Assembly (NCBI GenBank): GCA_002376965.1
Contig: DFOV01000279.1
Coordinates: forward strand, 1 to 30,644
Direction of reading: 5' to 3'
DNA length: 30,644 nucleotides
From: Gammaproteobacteria bacterium UBA3532
GTDB lineage: Bacteria; Pseudomonadota; Gammaproteobacteria; Enterobacterales; UBA3532
In this document: positions 20,289-27,589 of the stretch, one piece after another
How the letters are laid out: every line of letters begins with the position of its first letter
Position numbering within the stretch: position 1 is the first letter of the stretch
Notes under the pieces: model-generated
Told to the model about the DNA's origin: nothing
Database searches by the model: none
What the model saw: the letters and a program-made list of their open reading frames with translations, nothing else
Made by a program: the position numbers and the translations under genes

Positions 20289-20315
20289 AAAAAGCCGCAC
20301 TTTTGCGGCTTTTTT
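20289..20315 (+). terminator. Intrinsic terminator of the pyrG-kdsA-eno operon
   Basis: AAAAAGCCGCA (20289-20299) pairs with TGCGGCTTTTT (20304-20314) over a 4-nt loop, with a T6 run. It lies between eno and ftsB, so ftsB needs its own promoter or readthrough. Confidence 0.9.
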
Positions 20316-20372
20316 GTTTATTATTGGCGATGCGGTGCAGTATTATCATCTTTGTGCTAGATTATTGACAAT

Positions 20373-20642
20373 ATGAAGACAGTTACAGCTATTCTCGCCC
20401 TTATTTTGGTACTTCTCCAAGCCCGACTGTGGTTTGGTGATTCAGGTATTACCGAAGTAAAGCAGCTATCGTCAAAAATTGCGTTTCAGCAGCAAGAGCT
20501 TGAGCGCTCTAAAAAGCGAAATGCAGAGCTGATGGCGCAAATAAATGATCTACGAAATGGTACTCGGTTGCTAGAAGAGCTAGCGCGTGAAGATCTGAAT
20601 ATGCTAAAGTCCGGCGAAACATTCATTAGAGTTGTTGAATAA
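20373..20642 (+). CDS. ftsB: Cell division protein FtsB
   Basis: 89 residues, usual length. A single membrane helix (about 4-20, AILALILVLLQARLWFG) is followed by a periplasmic coiled coil (about 28-65, LSSKIAFQQQELERSKKRNAELMAQINDL) and the conserved EELAREDLNMLKSGETFIRVV end. FtsB joins FtsL and FtsQ in the divisome and helps activate septal peptidoglycan synthesis. The position between eno and ispD is the standard one. The promoter is unclear; TATTAT (20341-20346) or TGCTAGATT (20355-20363) are weak candidates, the latter almost leaderless. Confidence 0.95.
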   Translation: MKTVTAILALILVLLQARLWFGDSGITEVKQLSSKIAFQQQELERSKKRNAELMAQINDLRNGTRLLEELAREDLNMLKSGETFIRVVE

Positions 20643-20648
20643 TCACCT

Positions 20649-21359
20649 ATGAAGGAATCCTATCCGAATATCCACGTCATTTTACCGGCGGCTGGAAGTG
20701 GCAAGCGCATGGGTATGACGACCCCAAAGCAATATTTACAGATTGGCGATAAATGTATTTTGCAATGGAGCATCGAAGCTATTTGTGAGTATCCCAGCGT
20801 GGCCAGTTTTTCTATTGCCATTGGCAAAAATGATAAACACTGGGTTAATGTAGCCCCGCTTATCAAGCAAAAAACGGATGTTTTCTTTGGCGGAGAAGAG
20901 CGAGCCAACTCGGTGTTAAACGGGCTACGCTATCTTGAAGGGAAGGTCAGAGAAGATGACTGGATAATGGTGCATGATGCGGCTCGGCCCTGTGTCGCTA
21001 TGGATGATATCAAGCAACTCATGCTAGCCATTGATACACATGAAGTAGGCGGGCTGTTAACCGCTCCTGTCTCTGATACCATTAAAAAGGTCAAAGGCAC
21101 CAAAATCACTGGAACGTTGGATCGCGAAAAGCTACGTCGAGCGTTAACGCCACAAGTATTCCGTTATGGTATTCTGCGGCAAGCCATCGAGGTCTGTTTT
21201 GAAAAAGGCATCGATATAACTGACGAGTCCTCAGCGATCGAACAAGCAGGCTACAAGCCTGCCTATTACGATGGTTCGTCCGATAACTTCAAGTTGACCC
21301 ACGCAGAAGATCTGAGCCTTATTGAAGCAATATTGATGAAGCAAGGGCGACTGGTTTGA
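20649..21359 (+). CDS. ispD: 2-C-methyl-D-erythritol 4-phosphate cytidylyltransferase
   Basis: 236 residues. It transfers CMP from CTP to methylerythritol 4-phosphate in the MEP isoprenoid pathway. Visible: the CTP-binding loop [13 protein letters not shown] (10-22) with TPKQY, the [13 protein letters not shown] stretch, [15 protein letters not shown], the [12 protein letters not shown] stretch and [10 protein letters not shown]. It starts 6 nt after ftsB with no clear ribosome site, so translation may depend on ftsB. Its stop overlaps the ispF start as TTGA. Confidence 0.96.
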   Translation: MKESYPNIHVILPAAGSGKRMGMTTPKQYLQIGDKCILQWSIEAICEYPSVASFSIAIGKNDKHWVNVAPLIKQKTDVFFGGEERANSVLNGLRYLEGKVREDDWIMVHDAARPCVAMDDIKQLMLAIDTHEVGGLLTAPVSDTIKKVKGTKITGTLDREKLRRALTPQVFRYGILRQAIEVCFEKGIDITDESSAIEQAGYKPAYYDGSSDNFKLTHAEDLSLIEAILMKQGRLV

Positions 21360-21847
21360 GCACTGTGCCATTTCGTATTGGTCATGGGTTTGATGTTCAT
21401 CGTTTTGGGCCGGGAAAATCGATTGTTCTCGGGGGGGTTAGAATCCCCTATGAAAAAGGTTTTATCGCTCATTCCGATGGTGATGTACTGATTCATGCGC
21501 TGATCGATGCGCTGTTAGGTGCGGCTGGTCTTGGCGATATTGGCCGATTGTTTCCCGATACCGATCAGCAATACGAGAATATATGCAGCCGATTGCTGTT
21601 GCAGCGCGTTATGTCGCTATTGGCTGAACGCGGATATCGAGTTGTTAATGTGGACATGACAATCGTGGCTCAAGCACCGCGGCTAGCTCCATTTGTCGAT
21701 CAAATGCGAGATAACTTGGCAGATGAATTAAGTGTCGACAATCACGATGTCAATGTTAAAGCAACTACGACAGAAAAGCTGGGGTTTGAAGGCCGAAAAG
21801 AAGGGGTTTCTGCTCATGCCGTTGCCTTGATTTGCCGAGGTGACTAA
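21356..21847 (+). CDS. ispF: 2-C-methyl-D-erythritol 2,4-cyclodiphosphate synthase
   Basis: 163 residues. It cyclises the CDP-methylerythritol phosphate made downstream of IspD. Metal ligands are D13-V-H15 ([10 protein letters not shown]) and the second His in [15 protein letters not shown], with the family pattern [13 protein letters not shown] and [23 protein letters not shown] chose TTG 21356, which overlaps the ispD stop by 4 nt and has AAGGG 8 nt upstream. GTG 21365 is an alternative that would remove three residues. A G7 run (21431-21437) lies in the GGVRIPY codons. Confidence 0.95.
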   Translation: MSTVPFRIGHGFDVHRFGPGKSIVLGGVRIPYEKGFIAHSDGDVLIHALIDALLGAAGLGDIGRLFPDTDQQYENICSRLLLQRVMSLLAERGYRVVNVDMTIVAQAPRLAPFVDQMRDNLADELSVDNHDVNVKATTTEKLGFEGRKEGVSAHAVALICRGD

Positions 21848-21848
21848 C

Positions 21849-22919
21849 TTGAGCGAATCGATGTTCCTCGATATCTCCGACTGGTATGATTCACTTGCTA
21901 AGGCATATGCGCCCTCCAACCTGTCTTTTTCATTTAAGTCTCGCCCAGAAGATTTTATGGTTTCAGAGCAGTTGTGTTTTGATCCTGATGGTGAAGGTGA
22001 GCACTATTTTCTACTGATCGACAAAACAGGCGCAAATACGGAGTGGGTTGCTCGCCAATTAGCGCGTATAGCGGATTGTTCGGTGCGCGATATTGGGTAT
22101 GCGGGGTTAAAGGATCGTCATGGTATCTGTCGCCAATGGTTCTCGATGTACTTACCTGGACAGCCACTCCCTTCTTTAGATAGCCTGCCGTCGGATATAA
22201 AGGTTGTCTCAATCACTCAACACAAAAAAAAGCTTAAACACGCAGGACTCAAACATAACGAGTTTTCAGTAGTATTGCGTGGCATGAAGAATGACTCGTT
22301 GAATGAGCTTGAGCGGCGATGGGATACTATTCGCGAGAATGGCGTTCCCAATTATTATGGTTATCAACGCTTTGGACGCGAAGGCGGGAATATAACCAAG
22401 GCACTACGTTGGAAAAATGCGAAGACACGCCCCCGTTCTCGGCAGGAATCGAGCATGGTTTTGTCGAGCGCTCGTTCTTATCTCTTTAATCGTAGTTTGT
22501 CTACTCGTGTGGATAGAGGAGACTGGCTGGTTCCACATCAAAGTGATCTGATCATCTTCGATGGGTCTGGAAGTTGTTACGCCTATCAGGGAGACAGCGA
22601 TACGCTGGATCGCTTGCGCTTAGGCCAGGTGCATATTGCTTCAGATGGTCGATCTCTCTCTAGTGACAGTCTTGAGGGGAGCGGTAGGGATGACGAGGAT
22701 GCAGTTTCCGTATGCCTAGAACAGTTACTAGTTAAACAGCGCGTGGCTTCCACCAATCGTCCTTTGCGCGTAATACCCAAATCCTGCCAATTGACCTTTA
22801 AAAATGATGAAGTACAGTTACGTTTTCAATTACCACCAGGTAGCTATGCGACAGCTGTTTTGCGTGAGTTAGGACAGATCAATGACCAGTCAACCGAACT
22901 TTCTACTCTTAACCAATGA
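21849..22919 (+). CDS. truD: tRNA pseudouridine(13) synthase
   Basis: 356 residues from TTG 21849. It makes pseudouridine at tRNA position 13. Motifs: RPEDFMVSE, FDPDGEGEH, the catalytic Asp89 in GYAGLKDRHG, LKHAGLKHNEF and NYYGYQRFGREGGN. GAGG (21837-21840) is 8 nt before TTG 21849; GTG 21840 and ATG 21861 are other in-frame choices. The gene runs 38 nt into surE and starts 2 nt after the ispF stop (21847), continuing the packed operon. The TRUD-domain insert region (about residues 150-260) seems of usual size. Confidence 0.94.
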   Translation: MSESMFLDISDWYDSLAKAYAPSNLSFSFKSRPEDFMVSEQLCFDPDGEGEHYFLLIDKTGANTEWVARQLARIADCSVRDIGYAGLKDRHGICRQWFSMYLPGQPLPSLDSLPSDIKVVSITQHKKKLKHAGLKHNEFSVVLRGMKNDSLNELERRWDTIRENGVPNYYGYQRFGREGGNITKALRWKNAKTRPRSRQESSMVLSSARSYLFNRSLSTRVDRGDWLVPHQSDLIIFDGSGSCYAYQGDSDTLDRLRLGQVHIASDGRSLSSDSLEGSGRDDEDAVSVCLEQLLVKQRVASTNRPLRVIPKSCQLTFKNDEVQLRFQLPPGSYATAVLRELGQINDQSTELSTLNQ

Positions 22920-23646
22920 CGATGGCGTAAATGCGTTAGGTTTATGTTCATTAGAAGAGGCTCTGCGAGATGACTTTGACGTCCAGGTAGTTGCACCTTC
23001 ACAGAATTGGAGCGGTTCGAGTCATGCGTTGACCCTGAAACAGCCGCTTTATACCAAGACCCACACCAATGGTTTTATATCAACCACAGGCACGCCCGTT
23101 GATAGTGTTCATATTGGTTTGACTCGATTGGTTAAGAAAAAGCCATCGATGGTGGTTTCTGGGATTAACCATGGAGCAAACATGGGCGATGATGTGCTTT
23201 ATTCGGGGACGATAGCGGCTGCGATGGAAGGGCGGTTTATCAACGATATTTCACTGGCATTTTCTTTAGCCAGCTTTCAACCAGTTAATTTTGATGCGGC
23301 TGGGCGAATTGCGAATATCATTGTCAAGAAAGCCTTGGCTCTTAGCGAGTCGGAGCCGATGGTATTAAATGTAAATATTCCTGACATTCCGTATGCTGAC
23401 ATTCGGGGCATACGGGTGACTCGGCTGGGTCGGCGAAGCTGTCCAGACAGCGTCCAGACGCTAACTGATCCTAAAGGAAATACAGTATACTGGATTGGTC
23501 CACCTGGCGATGTTGAAGATGATAGCCCCGGAACGGATTTTCACGCTGTATCTAATGGGTTTGTTTCTATTACTCCGATATCTGTTGATAAAACGGCAAA
23601 TAAAGCTATCGTTGAGATGAAAGAACGTTTTGATTGTCATTTTTAA
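22882..23646 (+). CDS. surE: 5'/3'-nucleotidase SurE
   Basis: 254 residues. A metal-dependent phosphatase of nucleoside monophosphates, linked to stationary-phase survival. Active-site residues are visible: D13 and D14 (TNDDG), S44 (NWSGSS) and N96 (SGINHGANMGDDVLYSGT). AGGA (22872-22875) precedes ATG 22882, which lies 38 nt inside truD. The neighbourhood surE-pcm-nlpD-rpoS is the usual stress and survival block of gammaproteobacteria. Pcm follows after 23 nt. Confidence 0.96.
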   Translation: MTSQPNFLLLTNDDGVNALGLCSLEEALRDDFDVQVVAPSQNWSGSSHALTLKQPLYTKTHTNGFISTTGTPVDSVHIGLTRLVKKKPSMVVSGINHGANMGDDVLYSGTIAAAMEGRFINDISLAFSLASFQPVNFDAAGRIANIIVKKALALSESEPMVLNVNIPDIPYADIRGIRVTRLGRRSCPDSVQTLTDPKGNTVYWIGPPGDVEDDSPGTDFHAVSNGFVSITPISVDKTANKAIVEMKERFDCHF

Positions 23647-23669
23647 TTTGTTATTAATTATATGTAGTT

Positions 23670-24329
23670 ATGATTGAAAGAGAGCGAATAGGCAGCATAT
23701 CTGAGCGAGCGCGGCAACGCATCAAAGAGCGTTTAACTGATATGGGGATCACTCATCAGCAGTTGGTTGAGGTAATGGCTGATGTTCCACGTGAACTATT
23801 TGTGGAGCAAGCGTTGGCGCATAAATCCTATGAAAATACTGCCTTGCCTATTGGGCGTGGACAAACCATTTCCCAACTGACCACGGTGGCACGAATGACC
23901 GAGTTGCTTTTAGATGCCCCTGGCGGGAAGATCTTGGAAGTTGGTACTGGTTGCGGATACCAAACGGCAGTATTGTCTCAGTTGTTTGCTGACGTTTATT
24001 CGATCGAGCGCATTAAATCCTTGCAGCAACAGGCGCGAGTGAGACTGCGAAAGTTGAAAATATCCAATGTGCGGTTTAAGCATGGCGATGGTTGGCAGGG
24101 GTGGGATGAGTCCGCCCCGTATGATGGCATTATTATTACAGCCTGCCCAACGAGCCTTCCTCAAGGGCTAGTGCCCCAGTTGAAGGAAGGGGGCGTAATA
24201 GTATGCCCGATCGAAGAAAACACAACGCAGTATCTTTATCGAGGTGTAAAGAAGGGCGATGATGTTGAGCTGGAGCGGCTTGATGAAGTCCGTTTCGTTC
24301 CCTTAATACCTGGTGAGGTAGAAGTGTGA
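23670..24329 (+). CDS. pcm: Protein-L-isoaspartate O-methyltransferase
   Basis: 219 residues. It methylates isoaspartyl residues in aged proteins with S-adenosylmethionine, starting their repair. Motifs: VPRELFV (39-45), the family signature ALPIGRGQTISQL (58-70), SAM motif I LEVGTGCGYQTAV (89-101), SIERI and the PYDGIIITACPTSLPQGLVPQLKEGG region. The start ATG 23670 has no clear ribosome site; it fits the usual family length. Its stop overlaps the yqaA start (GTGA). Confidence 0.96.
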   Translation: MIERERIGSISERARQRIKERLTDMGITHQQLVEVMADVPRELFVEQALAHKSYENTALPIGRGQTISQLTTVARMTELLLDAPGGKILEVGTGCGYQTAVLSQLFADVYSIERIKSLQQQARVRLRKLKISNVRFKHGDGWQGWDESAPYDGIIITACPTSLPQGLVPQLKEGGVIVCPIEENTTQYLYRGVKKGDDVELERLDEVRFVPLIPGEVEV

Positions 24330-24907
24330 TTTTTAGAGCAATTTATGAGAAGACTCTCCGTTGGGCTCAACATCGGCATGCCGTGTACTATCTAGGCTTT
24401 ATTAGTTTTATCGAATCGGTATTCTTTCCAATCCCCGCCGACGTAATGTTAGCTCCAATGACCTTAGCTAACCGAGAGAGAGCTTGGTTTTATGCTTTGT
24501 TGACCACAGTGACATCGGTCGCGGGTGGCATTGTTGGTTATTTGCTGGGGTTGTGGGCATTTGATCCGCTGGTCAAACCAGTACTCGAATGGGCGGGGAA
24601 AATGGAAACCTATCACTCAGTTGTAAATTTATTTGATAGTTGGGGGATCTGGTTTATATTTTTAGCAGGTTTTACGCCTCTGCCTTACAAGGTATTTACC
24701 ATCAGTGCTGGCGCGCTGGCAATGGCGTTTTGGCCTTTTGTTATTTCTTCTTTCTTTGGGCGAGCTGGGCGATTTTTTCTTGTCGCTGGCTTGGTCCGAT
24801 GGGGAGGCGAGCGATTGGAGGCAACATTAAATACCTACATCGAGCGTATAGGCTGGGGTACCGTATTATTGTTTGCCGCCTATTTAACCTATAAGGGGAT
24901 ACATTGA
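24326..24907 (+). CDS. yqaA: YqaA/DedA-like VTT-domain membrane protein
   Basis: 193 residues with a GTG start that overlaps the pcm stop. GAGGTAGAA lies just upstream. The motif ESVFFPIPADVMLAPM near residues 32-47 and AGFTPLPYKVFTISAGALAM near 113-132 are the paired re-entrant segments of the DedA/VTT superfamily; four or five membrane helices are visible. DedA relatives move or flip lipid carriers, but the YqaA branch has no proven role. It is placed between pcm and nlpD in many Pseudomonas-like genomes. Confidence 0.92.
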   Translation: MIFRAIYEKTLRWAQHRHAVYYLGFISFIESVFFPIPADVMLAPMTLANRERAWFYALLTTVTSVAGGIVGYLLGLWAFDPLVKPVLEWAGKMETYHSVVNLFDSWGIWFIFLAGFTPLPYKVFTISAGALAMAFWPFVISSFFGRAGRFFLVAGLVRWGGERLEATLNTYIERIGWGTVLLFAAYLTYKGIH

Positions 24908-25770
24908 AGGCATGGAGCAGTAGCTTACTTGTCATACTCATCATCTCAGTAGTGGCAGGGTGTGCTTCGCCAAGTTATCGTGCGCCAGTTAAAAAACAAA
25001 AGCATGTTGGCCCCAACCCTGCTCACCACCAGGTTGAAAAAGGGGATACGCTATATTCTATCGCATGGCGATATAACCTGGATTTTCGAGAGCTGGCAAG
25101 CCTTAATAGGATTGCTAAACCCTACACGATTTACCCTAACCAGCTGATCAAATTACAGCGAACAAAACGAACGCAACTGGCTAATAAACAACCAAAAAAT
25201 CCGCCATTAAAAAATAATATAGGTCAAATTCAAAACTCAAATAGAGTGGTGATTGACAGACCAAAAAAGCCACAAGTTCAAGATAAACCATTAGTCAAGC
25301 CCAAGCCGGTAAAGGCTTCTACTAAGCCTGCTCAAAAACAGGACACAACAGAAAAAACTGTTGTAAAAAAAGTGTTAAAAAACCCGACAAAAAAAAGCGT
25401 GACAAAATGGGTTTGGCCTGTTAAAGGTAGAGTTCTTTCCGGATATTCGTCATCAAACGCTAATCGGAAAGGTATTGATATAGGTGGAAATATTGGCTCT
25501 TTGGTTCGAGCGGCTGCAGATGGTAAAGTCGTTTACAGTGGGAGTGGGTTACGAGGCTACGGCAACCTGATAATCATCAAACATGATGATGATTTTTTAA
25601 GTGCTTATGCTCATAATCGACAGTTGCTTGCCAAAGAAAACGATTCGGTGAAGGCGGGACAGGTCATAGCTGAGTTGGGTAGCACAGAAGCAAAGCGACC
25701 AATGCTCCATTTTGAGATACGTCGAAAGGGTAAACCAGTAAATCCATTAAAATATTTACCCCGACGTTAA
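24904..25770 (+). CDS. nlpD: Amidase activator lipoprotein NlpD
   Basis: 288 residues with a TTG start overlapping the yqaA stop (TTGA). The lipobox is VVAGC with Cys20. A LysM domain (about 42-85, [18 protein letters not shown]) binds peptidoglycan. A basic Pro/Lys linker (95-165) leads to a LytM/M23 domain (about 168-285). The first zinc ligand is replaced by Lys (RKGIDIGG, K189), as in E. coli NlpD, so it is non-catalytic and expected to activate the AmiC amidase in septum splitting. In relatives an rpoS promoter lies within nlpD; I could not place one here with confidence. Confidence 0.96.
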   Translation: MKAWSSSLLVILIISVVAGCASPSYRAPVKKQKHVGPNPAHHQVEKGDTLYSIAWRYNLDFRELASLNRIAKPYTIYPNQLIKLQRTKRTQLANKQPKNPPLKNNIGQIQNSNRVVIDRPKKPQVQDKPLVKPKPVKASTKPAQKQDTTEKTVVKKVLKNPTKKSVTKWVWPVKGRVLSGYSSSNANRKGIDIGGNIGSLVRAAADGKVVYSGSGLRGYGNLIIIKHDDDFLSAYAHNRQLLAKENDSVKAGQVIAELGSTEAKRPMLHFEIRRKGKPVNPLKYLPRR

Positions 25771-25811
25771 TATATATGGGTGGCAACAGACCAAGTGGTG
25801 GAGAAGACGTT

Positions 25812-26831
25812 ATGACGATGAAGTGGGAGCAGGCTGCAGTTGAGAGTGATGAAGAAATCATCGGACAAGGCTTTGAAGTAGTCGATTCAGACGCTGAAGT
25901 AGATGATGATACGGATGAAGCATCAAATGACAGCGACACAAAACCCGCACCAGAAGCTAAGGAAGCAGAGCCATCGCCAGGGGCTCGTGGCAGTAAGCCG
26001 ATGGACGCAACACAGCTTTATCTGGGTGAGATAGGCTTCTCTCCACTGCTTTCAGCTGAAGAAGAAGTGTATTTTGCTCGACGGGCCAAAAAAGGTGACG
26101 AAAAAGCCCGTAAACGCATGATCGAGAGTAATCTCCGCTTGGTGGTTAAAATAGCGCGTCGTTATACAAACCGAGGCTTAGCTTTGCTGGATCTGGTTGA
26201 AGAGGGGAATCTCGGCCTAATCCGTGCTGTCGAAAAATTCGATCCAGAGCGAGGTTTCCGTTTCTCAACTTATGCAACTTGGTGGATCAGGCAAACCATT
26301 GAGCGTGCGATAATGAATCAGACGCGCACTATCCGCTTGCCTATCCATGTCGTTAAAGAATTAAATGTTTACCTGCGTGCATCGCGTGAGCTTTCTCAAA
26401 AGCTTGATCATGAGCCAAAGCCTGAAGAAATTGCTGCGAAGCTCGATCGTCCGGTTGAAGACGTTACCAAAATGCTGGGTTTGAACGAACGTATCAGTTC
26501 AGTTGATTCACCAGTAGGCATGGAAAGTGACAAAGTATTGCTTGATACCATTGCCGACGAAACCATTAGCGGCCCAGCCGATCGCCTACAAGACAATGAC
26601 TTGCGCAACAGTATCCAAAAGTGGTTGAAAGTGTTGCCAGAGAAGCAACGAGAAGTATTGGCTCGCCGTTTTGGACTGCTTGGCTATGAACCTAGCACCT
26701 TGGAGCAGGTTGGCCAAGAAATTGGTTTAACGCGAGAGCGTGTGCGTCAAATTCAGGTTGAAGCACTTAAGCGTTTGCGCGATATGCTTGAAAAAGAAAA
26801 CTTGAGCCCTGATGCGTTGTTTACATTTTAG
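25812..26831 (+). CDS. rpoS: RNA polymerase sigma factor RpoS
   Basis: 339 residues from ATG 25812. Stationary-phase and general-stress sigma factor. An acidic N-terminal region (about 1-60) is followed by region 1.2 ([19 protein letters not shown]), region 2 ([66 protein letters not shown]), region 3, and region 4 with the helix-turn-helix [32 protein letters not shown] 25776 is in frame but lacks a site; GGAGA (25800-25804) sits 7 nt before ATG 25812, so I take that. It follows nlpD by 41 nt. Terminating hairpins lie downstream. Confidence 0.97.
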   Translation: MTMKWEQAAVESDEEIIGQGFEVVDSDAEVDDDTDEASNDSDTKPAPEAKEAEPSPGARGSKPMDATQLYLGEIGFSPLLSAEEEVYFARRAKKGDEKARKRMIESNLRLVVKIARRYTNRGLALLDLVEEGNLGLIRAVEKFDPERGFRFSTYATWWIRQTIERAIMNQTRTIRLPIHVVKELNVYLRASRELSQKLDHEPKPEEIAAKLDRPVEDVTKMLGLNERISSVDSPVGMESDKVLLDTIADETISGPADRLQDNDLRNSIQKWLKVLPEKQREVLARRFGLLGYEPSTLEQVGQEIGLTRERVRQIQVEALKRLRDMLEKENLSPDALFTF

Positions 26832-26853
26832 GGTATTTTTAGACATAAAATTG

Positions 26854-26872
26854 TGGGCTCTTTACGAGCCCA
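26854..26872 (+). other. Short hairpin in the rpoS 3' region
   Basis: TGGGCTC (26854-26860) pairs with GAGCCCA (26866-26872) over a 5-nt loop. No T run follows, so it is more likely an RNA-stability element or part of the larger terminator downstream. Confidence 0.5.
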
Positions 26873-26892
26873 TATGAATCGTCTTCAAAGAG

Positions 26893-26938
26893 ACGCCCAA
26901 TAAAAAAGGAGCATATATGCTCCTTTTTTATTGGGCGT
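26893..26938. terminator. 46-bp perfect palindrome, bidirectional terminator between rpoS and fdxA
   Basis: The sequence reads the same on both strands over 46 bp, centred at 26915/26916. The inner part GGAGCAT/ATGCTCC with A6 and T6 flanks is a canonical terminator in both directions; the outer ACGCCCAAT/ATTGGGCGT arms extend it. The gene ends are convergent, so it ends rpoS and fdxA messages. Confidence 0.9.
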
Positions 26939-26939
26939 T

Positions 26940-26986
26940 TTCTTAAAACTTATTGTTCTTAAAACTTAATGTTCTAAGACTTAACG
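26940..26986 (-). repeat. Three tandem 15-16 bp repeats at the fdxA 3' end
   Basis: TTCTTAAAACTTATTG (26940-26955), TTCTTAAAACTTAATG (26956-26971) and the diverged TTCTAAGACTTAACG (26972-26986) are adjacent. On the coding strand the diverged copy contains the end of the last fdxA codon and its TAA stop (26981-26983). The other two copies lie in the 3' untranslated region before the terminator. Confidence 0.85.
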
Positions 26987-27304
26987 CTCTAGATACTGTA
27001 GCTTATCAGGTGTGCCATTCCATTCATCGGCATCGTCAAGAGCGTCTTTCTTCTCAGTAATAACAGGCCAGGTTTCTGACAACTCTTCGTTTAATGCCAT
27101 AAAATGTTGCTGGTCGTCAGGAAGATCATCTTCTGCGAAGATCGCTTCGGCTGGACACTCTGGTTCACACAAAGCACAATCAATACACTCATCGGGATTG
27201 ATAACTAAGAAGTTTGGTCCTTCATAGAAGCAGTCGACGGGACATACTTCGACGCAATCGGTATATTTACATTTGATACAATTGTCAGTAACGACAAACG
27301 CCAT
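26981..27304 (-). CDS. fdxA: Seven-iron ferredoxin
   Basis: 107 residues. Very close to Azotobacter vinelandii ferredoxin [57 protein letters not shown]. Cysteines expected to hold the 3Fe-4S cluster are C9, C17 and C50; those for the 4Fe-4S cluster are C21, C40, C43 and C46. It transfers low-potential electrons in the cytoplasm and is linked to redox or iron stress in pseudomonads. AGGAG precedes the ATG. The placement between rpoS and mutS is conserved in Pseudomonas. The 3' end is part of a tandem repeat, and the leader contains an inverted repeat. Confidence 0.97.
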   Translation of the reverse strand: MAFVVTDNCIKCKYTDCVEVCPVDCFYEGPNFLVINPDECIDCALCEPECPAEAIFAEDDLPDDQQHFMALNEELSETWPVITEKKDALDDADEWNGTPDKLQYLER

Positions 27305-27327
27305 AGTGTTCTCCTAGTTTCAGCTGT

Positions 27328-27362
27328 CTTCAATAGTTGATGCGTCCTGAACGCTATTGAAG
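27328..27362 (-). promoter_or_regulatory. Inverted repeat in the fdxA leader
   Basis: CTTCAATAG (27328-27336) and CTATTGAAG (27354-27362) are perfect 9-bp arms 17 nt apart, in the predicted fdxA leader. It could be an operator for a dimeric regulator or an RNA hairpin. The regulator is unknown. Confidence 0.45.
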
Positions 27363-27417
27363 TAATTGAGACAATACTTAGATGCCTGAATACCGTCTAC
27401 CGAATTTTCAGCCACGC

Positions 27418-27423
27418 ATTATA
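27418..27423 (-). promoter_or_regulatory. Candidate fdxA -10 element
   Basis: TATAAT is read on the minus strand here. The -35 region 17 nt upstream is only TTTTTA. It would give a leader of about 107 nt that contains the inverted repeat at 27328-27362. The remaining 27424-27589 stretch shows no gene and no strong terminator for mutS. Confidence 0.4.
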
Positions 27424-27589
27424 ACGGCATGACGGCGTTTTAAAAATAGATTTTTCGTGAATGTGTTGGCCGGGATAATCTTTTAAGTCGATTACCATCA
27501 AAAATGAGTATTCATTTAGCTGCTGATCTAGCTAAGTTGTAACCGCCAAAAAGCGAAATTAGTAGAGTTACTACAGGCCTTCAGGTGCG

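Noticed and set aside
26832..26980. Possible rsmZ-type small RNA between rpoS and fdxA, as in Pseudomonas
   Set aside because: RsmZ needs several GGA motifs in loops. Only one GGA per strand is present, inside the palindrome stem, so no such RNA is supported.
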